Of a DNA stretch of 52,068 nucleotides, positions 9,776 to 18,417 are shown in pieces (position 1 is the stretch's first letter; each line of letters starts with the position of its first letter). The stretch is from Bacteroidota bacterium. Lineage in GTDB: Bacteria > Bacteroidota > Bacteroidia > B-17B0 > Aurantibacillaceae. Position numbers and translations under genes: made by a program. The stretch is taken from the NCBI GenBank assembly GCA_020403265.1, contig JADBXZ010000117.1, positions 1 to 52,068 of the forward strand. Reading direction: 5' to 3'. The notes under the pieces were generated by a model. It searched no databases. It saw only the letters and a program-made list of their open reading frames with translations, and was not told where the DNA came from.

Positions 9776-10525
9776 TTATTGATTGCTAACAAACAAATCG
9801 GTGGATTGTAGATTTAAACCTGATTTTTTTGCATCATTAATAAGTTGTAAGCCTCTTTGCTGTAAACGAATGGCTGAAGCCTCTTTTTCTTCGGCATTCT
9901 GCATATTTCCTAAAGCAGCAGCCAAATTTGTGCAGGCATATGCCTCTTGACGCATCAATACAGCCTGATTCATTAATTTACGCGCTTCTAAACATTTTTG
10001 TGTTACTTTTTCAATAACTGTAATTGTATTAGAAGGTAAACTTAACAGTTCGTAACTGATTTCCTGATTATTTTCAAGGAAGGTTCTGGTGTTTTTTTGC
10101 CAAAGCACTTCACTTGCTTTGATAGCATATGCAAATGCTTGTTGTTGTAGCTTATCAGCTTCTTTTTTAATTTTAACAGGATTAGAAGTTTGGGGAAGAA
10201 CAATATTGATGACATCAGATGCATAGCTTTCGAAATCATTTGCTTGTTCGTTTAATTTTTTGTAACTTTTAATGGTAAGTGTAGCTGTTGAGAAATTTTG
10301 AGTTGTTACTCTATTGGTGGTAAGTTCGTTTATGAGATTGGTTGGAGTCTCAATCTTTTTATTACTTGATTTAGTAGAATTTTTTGAATCTTGAGCGCCC
10401 AAAATAGGTAAAATTTTAACTTGATTGGTATGTTTGATTGTAACTTGGCTCTCTGGTGTTTGGGCGCCTACCACTCCCTGAATGATAATGCCCAACAATG
10501 TTGGAATTAATAAGTTTGTTTTCAT
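9776..10525 (-). CDS. exported helical protein of unknown function
   Basis: A 249-residue product with a signal peptide ending near GVVGAQ (about 1-21), then a Ser/Thr/Asn-rich linker to about residue 85. A long, mostly helical region rich in Ala, Gln, Glu and Lys follows (about 95-240). It contains repeated Q-A-x-A-Y-A/E-A-Y-A patterns reminiscent of TPR-like or coiled-coil exported proteins of Bacteroidota. No known motif, lipobox or sorting domain is visible. It lies alone between two plus-strand genes. Function unknown. Confidence 0.7.
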   Translation of the reverse strand: MKTNLLIPTLLGIIIQGVVGAQTPESQVTIKHTNQVKILPILGAQDSKNSTKSSNKKIETPTNLINELTTNRVTTQNFSTATLTIKSYKKLNEQANDFESYASDVINIVLPQTSNPVKIKKEADKLQQQAFAYAIKASEVLWQKNTRTFLENNQEISYELLSLPSNTITVIEKVTQKCLEARKLMNQAVLMRQEAYACTNLAAALGNMQNAEEKEASAIRLQQRGLQLINDAKKSGLNLQSTDLFVSNQ

Positions 10526-10730
10526 AACCTGGAGATTTTAAAAGATTAATTGTTTTCATGTTTTAATTTTGATTTTAGTTTAACCTGCAGGGTTAATTGT
10601 TATTGTTAGTTATTATTACGATGGAATTTGTAAAAGGTTTTAATTCGGAAAGTATTTTTTAATTACATTTAAAAAAAATCTACCAAAACACACTATTTTA
10701 GTATCTACTACGTTTTAGACAAGATTAATA

Positions 10731-12290
10731 ATGTTTTCAGCTCAACTACATAGATACATTTTCCTCGTAGGAACATTTGGCTTAATGTTTGGGATGATGG
10801 TTGGTACTGCAACTGCGAGTATACCGGAAATTATATTAATGAGTAATTGGCTGTTGGAAGGCCGGTTTAAACAAAAATGGAATCAATTAAAATCTAACAA
10901 AATATACTGGTCTTTGATTGCCATTTATCTTTTGCATTTATTATCAGTTATATACTCTAACAATCTAAGTGACGCCATAAATGATTTAAGAGTTAAATTA
11001 CCGTTATTTGTTCTACCCACCGTTTATTTCAGCACACAGTCGCTTTCAAAAAAAGAATTACACCTTGCCTTAATCTGTTTCATTGGCGGTGTATTTGCCA
11101 ACACAGCTTGGTGTTACGTATTTAGTTTCGTAATACATCAATTAGAAACTGTTAGAGAGGTATCAAGGTTCATGAGTCATATCCGGCTAGGGTTGTTTGT
11201 TAACTTGGCTATTTTATGCGCTATTTATTTAATGAGCGAATTGCAATCCATCAAACTAAAAATTGTTTTAGTAATTCTTATCGCCTATTTTACCTGCATG
11301 CTAATGGCATTAGCACTAACTGCAGGAATAGGTTTTTTAGGGTTAATTATTGCATTGGGTTCTATTATTCTAATAGTCAAAAAAATTCAAAGGAAATATG
11401 TGTTAATAGGTTTAACGATATTAATAATTAGTATACTTTTCGTTGGTGAAAACTTAATGCGTTTTAAACAAGAACTCAGTACCATTAAGGAATCGCCTTC
11501 TAATCTGAAATTAGAAAAAACCAAGGCAGGCAATTATTTTCGACATGATAGCTCTCATCAAATCGAAAGCGGATTCATTGTTAACATGAACGTTAACTAC
11601 GAGGAAGTTCAAAACACATGGAATCAACGCTATCCAAACGACACATTCAACATTCCTCAACAGTATAACTTAAAACGCTTCTATATTCTTTCAAGGTATT
11701 TTAGCAGTTTAGGCTTGCCCGGAGAGGCCCACTCGTTTAATTTGTTAAGTGAAAAGGATTATAATAACATTCTCAATAATGTTCCAAACCCTACCTACCC
11801 TTCATGGAATAGTATGAAGAAACGCTTTTATGAATTGGTTTGGGATATAACTGAATACCAACATGGCGCTAACATTAACGGACATTCTTTTAGTATGCGA
11901 TTACATTATTGGGAAGTTGCCTTAAGTCAAATAAAAAAGAAATGGCTGTTTGGTTATGGGATTGGAGGTGTTAATCAAAGCATGCAAGAAGGTTACACTT
12001 CATTTAAAACACAACTTGATAAAAACTGGCAGTTGCGCCCCCATCAACAATTCCTTACAATTACGTTAGGATTAGGCTTAGTGGGTTTACTTTTTTTTAT
12101 AACATCCCTAATTTACCCTATGATGGTTCTGAGGAAGCAACTACCAGTTATTTATTTTGTTTTTATGGTATTAACCCTTGTTTCATTTTTATTTGAGGAC
12201 ACTTTAGAAACAATTGCCGGTATTTGTTTTTATGCAGTATTTAATTCTGTTATGTTAAGTTATATCTATTTCAAAACAAAACATAACTAA
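10731..12290 (+). CDS. O-antigen ligase / Wzy-like polysaccharide membrane protein
   Basis: A 519-residue polytopic membrane protein. Several helices in the first ~240 residues are followed by a large hydrophilic, presumably periplasmic, loop (about 245-400) and two to three more helices. Just before the last helices is RPHQQFLTITLGLGLVG, which matches the PHNQ/E-yL-type motif of the Wzy_C/WaaL superfamily. Upstream, FGYGIGGVNQ is also a family hallmark. These proteins join or polymerise undecaprenyl-linked glycans to lipid A core, glycans or proteins. No glycosyltransferase cluster surrounds it, so it is an isolated member and its acceptor is unknown. Confidence 0.75.
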   Translation: MFSAQLHRYIFLVGTFGLMFGMMVGTATASIPEIILMSNWLLEGRFKQKWNQLKSNKIYWSLIAIYLLHLLSVIYSNNLSDAINDLRVKLPLFVLPTVYFSTQSLSKKELHLALICFIGGVFANTAWCYVFSFVIHQLETVREVSRFMSHIRLGLFVNLAILCAIYLMSELQSIKLKIVLVILIAYFTCMLMALALTAGIGFLGLIIALGSIILIVKKIQRKYVLIGLTILIISILFVGENLMRFKQELSTIKESPSNLKLEKTKAGNYFRHDSSHQIESGFIVNMNVNYEEVQNTWNQRYPNDTFNIPQQYNLKRFYILSRYFSSLGLPGEAHSFNLLSEKDYNNILNNVPNPTYPSWNSMKKRFYELVWDITEYQHGANINGHSFSMRLHYWEVALSQIKKKWLFGYGIGGVNQSMQEGYTSFKTQLDKNWQLRPHQQFLTITLGLGLVGLLFFITSLIYPMMVLRKQLPVIYFVFMVLTLVSFLFEDTLETIAGICFYAVFNSVMLSYIYFKTKHN

Positions 12291-12321
12291 TCCATAAAAC
12301 TACTTTCTTTATTTGATTATT

Positions 12322-13746
12322 TTAATTTTTAATCAATTTCAATCGCATTTGCCCTTTCTCAGTTTCAATGAGAGCAAAATAAATTCCGCTTGGTTGATTT
12401 TTTAAATTGATACTTAAAAGATTATCAGCTAATGCTGAATATTCAACTGAAATTAATTGTCCCAAATTATTAATAACTGTAATTTGTTTACCTGATTGTA
12501 ATTCTGTTGCAAGTTTAAAATAATAAACTCCTGATGATGGATTTGGATAAATTAATACATCCGAAATGGCATCAGTCTTAAGGCTTGTTGTAGAACTATT
12601 TTGTAAAATGGAACAAGAAACTGCTGATTGATTGGCAATATTCCGTTGTGTGGTTGTCCCGTCGCCTAACTGACCACTCGCATTACGTCCGGTTCCCCAC
12701 AAACTACCGTCTGCTTTAAAAAATAAAGAAAAATTAGTGCCTGCTGCCATCCCAACAGGATTGCTGAAATTAGTCATTTGAACAGGCACATTTGAATCAG
12801 CAACAGTGTTATTACCTAAATTACCATGGGTATTTCTTCCCCATGACCAAACGGTTCCGTTATTTTTTAATGCATGACAGTGAAAAGCGCCTGCGGCAGC
12901 AATTGCAGAATTAATACCAGCTAAGCCACTCACTTGTACCGGCGTATTAGAATCTGTTGTGTTTCCATTACCAAGTTGCCCATATAAATTTTGACCCCAC
13001 GTCCAAACAGTACCATCATTTTTTACTGCCAATGAAAAAAATCTCCCGGCTGCAATTGCAACCACATTTGTTAATCCGTTAACCTGAACCGGTGCCAGTG
13101 CGTCTGTGCCAGTTGTAGAATTACCTATTTGTCCATTCACATTATCACCCCAAGCCCAAACAGTACCATCTGATTTTAAGGCAAGTGTATGATAGGTACC
13201 CGCTGCAATTTTAACAACATTGTTAATGGATGTAACTTGTGTAGGAATAATTTTATTTACTGTTGAGGCATCTCCCAATTGCCCGTCAGCATTCCAGCCC
13301 CAACACCAAACTGTGCCATCACTTTTAAGTGCAACAGAATGCCAACCACCCGCAGAAATTGCTTTTACATTTGTTAGTAGTAAAGCTTGAACGGGTGCGG
13401 TAACAAAGGTACCTGTAGCCGAGGCATTCCCTAAAGCGCCATACAAATTACTTCCCCAACACCAAACTGTACCATTGCTTTTTAGTGCCATCGAATGCGC
13501 TTCCAACTGATCTCCTCCGGCTGATACAGCTTTAATTCCTGAAAGTCCTGCAACGGTTGATGGTATTGATTGATCAGTAGTATTACCATTTCCTATTTGC
13601 CCGGTTGCATTTTCACCAAATGCTTTTACCGTACTATCATTGCAAATGGTTAACGAATGCCAACCACCGCAAGCAATATTTTGAGAAAATCCTTTGTAAA
13701 ATAATAATATTGTTAATGTTGTTATTTTTAATACTTTATTTTTCAT
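12322..13746 (-). CDS. secreted seven-repeat RCC1-type beta-propeller protein with T9SS sorting domain
   Basis: A 474-residue exported protein. It has a signal peptide (about 1-21, ending KGFSQ) followed by seven tandem repeats of about 50 residues. Each follows the pattern GxxHSLALKxDGTVWxWGxNxxGQLGNG, as in RCC1/alpha-tubulin suppressor repeats, enough for one complete seven-bladed propeller. The C-terminal ~75 residues (from ISDVLIYPNPSSG to the end) form a type A T9SS sorting domain, so the protein is probably moved across the outer membrane and anchored or released. RCC1 propellers bind proteins, but bacterial secreted versions have no settled function. It is encoded 26 bp downstream of a heme-type TonB receptor on the same strand. 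Confidence 0.87.
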   Translation of the reverse strand: MKNKVLKITTLTILLFYKGFSQNIACGGWHSLTICNDSTVKAFGENATGQIGNGNTTDQSIPSTVAGLSGIKAVSAGGDQLEAHSMALKSNGTVWCWGSNLYGALGNASATGTFVTAPVQALLLTNVKAISAGGWHSVALKSDGTVWCWGWNADGQLGDASTVNKIIPTQVTSINNVVKIAAGTYHTLALKSDGTVWAWGDNVNGQIGNSTTGTDALAPVQVNGLTNVVAIAAGRFFSLAVKNDGTVWTWGQNLYGQLGNGNTTDSNTPVQVSGLAGINSAIAAAGAFHCHALKNNGTVWSWGRNTHGNLGNNTVADSNVPVQMTNFSNPVGMAAGTNFSLFFKADGSLWGTGRNASGQLGDGTTTQRNIANQSAVSCSILQNSSTTSLKTDAISDVLIYPNPSSGVYYFKLATELQSGKQITVINNLGQLISVEYSALADNLLSINLKNQPSGIYFALIETEKGQMRLKLIKN

Positions 13747-13772
13747 GTTTTTATTTTAATATGTGTTAATAA

Positions 13773-16205
13773 TTAAAAATTTGCTTTCAACGAAACAATA
13801 AAATTTCGTCCAGGTGCATTAATACCTGATGAGTAAGGTCTGTACAAGCGGTCTAAAATATTTTCAACACCTAACATGACCACTACATATTGATTAAGGA
13901 AAAAAGCTGTTTTAAAGTTTAGCGTGTACCAGCCAGCCGAATAATTTTGTCCTTTGGGATCCTTGGAGAAATCTTTCGCATAAGAAGTGTTAACTCTTTC
14001 AGTAAGCGCTAATTCTTCAAAATCCATTCTATCATTAAATACACCGTAAAAATCCAACTTAACTTTTTTATACTGATAACTCAAATGTGCACTACCAAAA
14101 GCAGGAGCGGCATGTCTTAAAGGGTAATACACTAAACTATCTGTTGTTTGTTCCTGCCCTTTTTGCCAAGAGTAGGCTGCTCGCAATCCAAATCCATTCC
14201 AATTAAACTCCAAGCCGGTTTGTACCCCATAAACATAGGCTTTTGCAACGTTCTGAACTGCCTGTATATTACTTTTGTTTCCTTGGTAGCGGATTGTAGA
14301 TTGACCGTTAAACGTAAAATCTTTACGTTCCATCGCATCAACAATTTGAGTGTAATATCCTGCAAAATCAAGTTTAAGCTTATCTGAAAAGGTTTTCACT
14401 GTTCCTGCCTCAATATTATATGAACGTTCCGGTTTCAAATCCGGATTAGGAACAACCAAATAACCCGGTGTTGATTCAAACACTTTTCCCATATCATCAA
14501 TATTTGGTGCTCTAAATCCTGTAGCGGCATTCACGTACATTTGCCAAGATTGAATTGGTGTATACACAAACCCTATACTTCCGTTCAATGTGCTATTTTG
14601 CATTTCAGCAGTTTTAAACGGGAATGGAAAAACAAGTGTATCAAAACTTGCTTTGATCTTGTAACTACTAAACCTTGCACCTGCACTAACAATTACTTTT
14701 TTATGGAGTTGATATTTCATACTCGCATAAAAACCATTTGTGAACCAAGTTGAACCATTTGGATAACGCGTAACGGTTGAATCGTAAGTTTGTGTCACAA
14801 CATGCGTTAAAGATGCTTGCGAACCAACCAGATTATGAACCAATTCAGCACCATATTTTAAATTAAGTTTTTGACTAAGTTGTTTATCAAGATCCAGATT
14901 AAACGATAACGCACGCACTGTTTCTCTTTGTGAACGTATCTCTCGTACCATGAATTCTCTATCAAAACGACTCTCTTCAAAATTTTGTAAGGCGGCAATA
15001 ATTCTAACTTGATTATACATGATGTTCTTTTTAGTGTGTGTAAATCCAAGTCTATTCATTTTCCAAACTTGAGGTCCATAATACCATTCAGCCCATCGCA
15101 ATTTATCCTTATAAGGACCTTGTGTTTGCATTACATATAGCCTATCATAACGGTTAAATGGTGAAGTTTCTGAATAGTGAAATCCATAATCAAACTCCAT
15201 GTGCTTAGTTGGTTGAAACTTAATTTTTTGCATAAAATTAGTTTGATCGTACTTAGAACCAATCTGCAATGTTGAATCCGAATTAGGAACCATATAGTCT
15301 CTATTGTCGATTGTTTGAACATAGCTTTTTCTATAGAAATAGGAATCACCACCTTTTGAACCGCTTCTTAAATCGCCATACTCGGACCTAGTATAACTTG
15401 TTACCAAACTCCATTTTTTCATTCCTATCGTAAAATTCAAATGTCTTGTATTCTCCGAATTTGCAGTTGAAGTTCTCATCAAAGCATTCCCTGTAAATAA
15501 AAAACTAGAAGCAGAGTCAGCCAACTTTGGTTCAAGTGTATTAAACGACATAACGCCTCCAATGGCGTCGCTGCCATACATCACAGCACCCGGTCCAAAC
15601 AAAATTTCAGCACCTTCAAGCGCATTAGCATCTAGAGATATGACTTGTTGTAAATTACCGGCTCTAAAAATGGCATTATTCATTCTTACACCGTCTACCA
15701 CCAATAGCACTCTGTTAGTAGCCATACCTCTGATCATTGGAGATCCGCCGCCCAGTTGACTTTTCTGTATAAAAGCATAACCCCCTGTCCCTAACAAATC
15801 TGCAGTAGTTTGAGGATTTTGAAATGCCACCTCTTTCATGTTAAGCTTTTGAATTCTGTTAGGTGTTTCTAATTTATCTTCCTTTACTCGGTTTGCAGAC
15901 ACTACTATTTCAGATAGTGAAATATTTAATTCCTCTAATTCTACCTTAAAATCCAATTTTGTTAATTGACTAAAAGACAACATTTTCTTTTTGTAACTGG
16001 AAGAAAAAATCTGAATGGAGTCCATTCCATTTAATGCAGTAACATCCACCTTCCCTTTCTGATTTGTGAAAACCGGAGGGGTTTTTCCTACCAAAACGGC
16101 AACACCGGGGATTGGTTCGCGGGTAACCTTATCAACCACTGTAAGCGTTTGTGAATGGGCACAATATATCTGTATTGCCAAAAGCAATACAACAAGTTGT
16201 TTCAT
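13773..16205 (-). CDS. TonB-dependent receptor of the heme/hemoglobin-receptor type
   Basis: An 810-residue outer-membrane receptor. It has a signal peptide (about 1-19), a carboxypeptidase-regulatory-like domain (20-100), a plug from about 110 to 225 containing SPMIRGMATNRVLLVVDGVR and YGSDAIGG, and a barrel ending IVSLKANF. In the barrel a FRAP motif (about 562-565) and an NPDL motif (about 585) occur with the spacing of the FRAP/NPNL boxes of heme receptors. The heme-ligand histidine expected between these boxes is not seen, so the substrate assignment is tentative. The RCC1-type secreted protein follows 26 bp later and may be co-transcribed. No HmuY-like lipoprotein is adjacent. Confidence 0.83.
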   Translation of the reverse strand: MKQLVVLLLAIQIYCAHSQTLTVVDKVTREPIPGVAVLVGKTPPVFTNQKGKVDVTALNGMDSIQIFSSSYKKKMLSFSQLTKLDFKVELEELNISLSEIVVSANRVKEDKLETPNRIQKLNMKEVAFQNPQTTADLLGTGGYAFIQKSQLGGGSPMIRGMATNRVLLVVDGVRMNNAIFRAGNLQQVISLDANALEGAEILFGPGAVMYGSDAIGGVMSFNTLEPKLADSASSFLFTGNALMRTSTANSENTRHLNFTIGMKKWSLVTSYTRSEYGDLRSGSKGGDSYFYRKSYVQTIDNRDYMVPNSDSTLQIGSKYDQTNFMQKIKFQPTKHMEFDYGFHYSETSPFNRYDRLYVMQTQGPYKDKLRWAEWYYGPQVWKMNRLGFTHTKKNIMYNQVRIIAALQNFEESRFDREFMVREIRSQRETVRALSFNLDLDKQLSQKLNLKYGAELVHNLVGSQASLTHVVTQTYDSTVTRYPNGSTWFTNGFYASMKYQLHKKVIVSAGARFSSYKIKASFDTLVFPFPFKTAEMQNSTLNGSIGFVYTPIQSWQMYVNAATGFRAPNIDDMGKVFESTPGYLVVPNPDLKPERSYNIEAGTVKTFSDKLKLDFAGYYTQIVDAMERKDFTFNGQSTIRYQGNKSNIQAVQNVAKAYVYGVQTGLEFNWNGFGLRAAYSWQKGQEQTTDSLVYYPLRHAAPAFGSAHLSYQYKKVKLDFYGVFNDRMDFEELALTERVNTSYAKDFSKDPKGQNYSAGWYTLNFKTAFFLNQYVVVMLGVENILDRLYRPYSSGINAPGRNFIVSLKANF

Positions 16206-16270
16206 GTCAAATGAAATAAAAGTGTTAAATTTTAATTAGGATAGTTAAGATAAACTTAAAAAGTTTCTGT

Positions 16271-16786
16271 TTATACTTTAGGCGGCTTGATGATTTCAAA
16301 AAGCACCATTACACCACTTCTAAAGTGGTAATTAAAAAAATGATTAACCTTGGTCGGGAAATTGGCATTAATAACAATCTTATTTGATGACAGAAAATTT
16401 AAAGCCATAAAAAAATGAATACATTTTGTAGCATCATCTTGTTGCGTTGAATCCTTAATAAATGCTGCAAATAAAGAATTTTCCTGCTTATCTTCAACCA
16501 AATATAATTCAGCCAAATTTCCTTTGCTTTCTATCTTAATTACCTCAAAAAAATAACCTTTGTATATTACTTCCTTATTTTTATCTTTCCATTCAATGCC
16601 CTCTACATCTTTGTACAAATTCTCAATTGGAATCACCAACTTTTGAACTATTTTATCCTGACTAAATAATGACGCTTGACGAAATTCTACTTTTTTAGAA
16701 TGCAAATAAGATTGAAACAGAATATATTTTGAAGCAATGATTAACAATGCCGTTAAAAAAATCAAAATAGTGATTTGTCTCAACAT
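16271..16786 (-). CDS. small membrane-anchored protein of unknown function
   Basis: A 171-residue protein with one N-terminal hydrophobic helix (about 4-24) and a soluble domain of mixed alpha/beta character. I take the ATG at 16786 as start; a TTG three codons upstream is possible. The N-terminal segment looks like an uncleaved anchor. No catalytic motif is visible. It is on the same strand as the TonB receptor, upstream of it by 65 bp, so co-transcription with that receptor is possible. Function unknown. Confidence 0.65.
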   Translation of the reverse strand: MLRQITILIFLTALLIIASKYILFQSYLHSKKVEFRQASLFSQDKIVQKLVIPIENLYKDVEGIEWKDKNKEVIYKGYFFEVIKIESKGNLAELYLVEDKQENSLFAAFIKDSTQQDDATKCIHFFMALNFLSSNKIVINANFPTKVNHFFNYHFRSGVMVLFEIIKPPKV

Positions 16787-16961
16787 GACTAACAAATTTA
16801 TTGATTTTAATTGGAAAAACCGAATAAATAATCTAGGGCAATTGGATATAAAACATGTGGCTTAACCAAAGGTTAAATAAAGGAACAAACCCAATTTAGA
16901 TATTCTTAAATAAAGGGAATATTGATATTATAAAAACAAGAAAAGGAAATGAGAACAACAT

Positions 16962-18338
16962 TTAGTTAACGCTCATTTTGGCAACAGCCTGAATGACGTC
17001 GTGTTTGGTAATGATATGGTAGTTACCTCCTAAATCACGCATCAATACTGCATTGTTGTCTTTGTTAATCAGCTTACTCACCTCTTCAATTGTTGCATGT
17101 TCTCCAACTACGGGAAATGCAGGTTGCATAATTGATTGAACAGTTTCATTTTTTAAATCGCTATCACTAATTAACTTATTAAATAAATAACTGTCATTTA
17201 AACTTCCAACGTAATCGTTACCGGTGGTTACCGGAATTTGAGAAATATTGTATTTGTTTAATAAAGCTAAAGCTTCTGCCACCTTTGCATTTGCATCAAT
17301 GGTTAATAGTTTTTGATTTTTATGATTAGCAACTAAATCAATGGCTTTAGGTTTAGATACTTCCAGAAAATTTCTATCGCGCATCCAATCATCGTTAAAC
17401 ATTTTACCTAAGTAACGGGTACCGTGATCATGAAAAATAATCACCACCACATCGTCCTTTTTATACATGTGCTTCATTTGTAACAACCCTGCTAATGCAC
17501 TACCTGCACTATTTCCAACAAAAATCCCTTCCTCCTTCGGAATTCTTCTGGTCATAATAGCAGCTTCCTTATCTGTTACTTTTTCAAAATGATCAATGAT
17601 ATTGAAATCAACATTCTTTGGTAAAAAATCTTCCCCAATCCCCTCAGTGATGTATGGATAAATTTCATTTTTGTCAAAAATACCGGTCTCTTTGTATTTT
17701 TTAAATACAGAACCATATGTATCTATACCTAATACCTTAATTGCAGGATTTTTTTCTTTAAGATACTTACCTGTACCACAAATTGTACCGCCTGTGCCAA
17801 CTCCAACAACTAAATGAGTTACCTTTCCATCAGTTTGTTCCCAAATTTCAGGGCCGGTTTGCTCATAATGAGCTATTGCATTACTTGGGTTGTCGTATTG
17901 ATTAGGCTTCCATGCATTTGGTATTTCATTTACTAATCTTGAAGAGACAGAATAATAAGAGCGCGGATCTTCAGGGTCTACATCGGTAGGACAAACGATT
18001 ACATCTGCACCAAATGCTCTTAAAGCATCTACTTTCTCTTTACTTTGTTTATCAGTTGTTGTAAAAATACACTTGTAGCCTTTTATAACGGCTGCAATTG
18101 CCAAACCCATACCGGTGTTACCACTCGTTCCTTCAATAATTGTTCCGCCTGGTTTTAAACGGCCATCTTTTTCAGCATCTTCAATCATTTTGATAGCCAT
18201 TCTATCTTTGATTGAATTACCCGGATTTACGGTTTCAACTTTTGCATAAACTGTGCAAGGTAAGTCCTTAACTATTTTATTAAGTTTTACCAAGGGCGTA
18301 TTGCCAATTGTTTCTAAAATATTATTGTATACTTTCAT
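16962..18338 (-). CDS. cystathionine beta-synthase (PLP fold type II plus CBS domain pair)
   Basis: A 458-residue enzyme. The first ~320 residues are a fold-type II PLP enzyme: the Schiff-base lysine K44 lies in NPGNSIKDRMA, the substrate/phosphate loop GTSGNTG is at 70-76, and the PLP-phosphate loop GVGTGGTICG lies near 185. The C-terminal ~120 residues form two CBS motifs, which in related enzymes regulate activity through adenosyl ligands. The CBS tail and overall length favour cystathionine beta-synthase (serine + homocysteine) over plain cysteine synthase, though a cysteine synthase role cannot be excluded. It is transcribed on the same strand as yidC, 79 bp downstream of it. Confidence 0.88.
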   Translation of the reverse strand: MKVYNNILETIGNTPLVKLNKIVKDLPCTVYAKVETVNPGNSIKDRMAIKMIEDAEKDGRLKPGGTIIEGTSGNTGMGLAIAAVIKGYKCIFTTTDKQSKEKVDALRAFGADVIVCPTDVDPEDPRSYYSVSSRLVNEIPNAWKPNQYDNPSNAIAHYEQTGPEIWEQTDGKVTHLVVGVGTGGTICGTGKYLKEKNPAIKVLGIDTYGSVFKKYKETGIFDKNEIYPYITEGIGEDFLPKNVDFNIIDHFEKVTDKEAAIMTRRIPKEEGIFVGNSAGSALAGLLQMKHMYKKDDVVVIIFHDHGTRYLGKMFNDDWMRDRNFLEVSKPKAIDLVANHKNQKLLTIDANAKVAEALALLNKYNISQIPVTTGNDYVGSLNDSYLFNKLISDSDLKNETVQSIMQPAFPVVGEHATIEEVSKLINKDNNAVLMRDLGGNYHIITKHDVIQAVAKMSVN

Positions 18339-18417
18339 AATTTACGAATGGTTAAAATACTAAAATAGACTCAAAATCTTTCGTGAATTTATGAAAGAAT
18401 TATGAGTAGTTTCTGAT

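Noticed and set aside
10579-10593. Small palindrome TTAACC-TGCA-GGGTTAA before the exported unknown gene
   Set aside because: Short, imperfect and without further context; not enough for an operator call.
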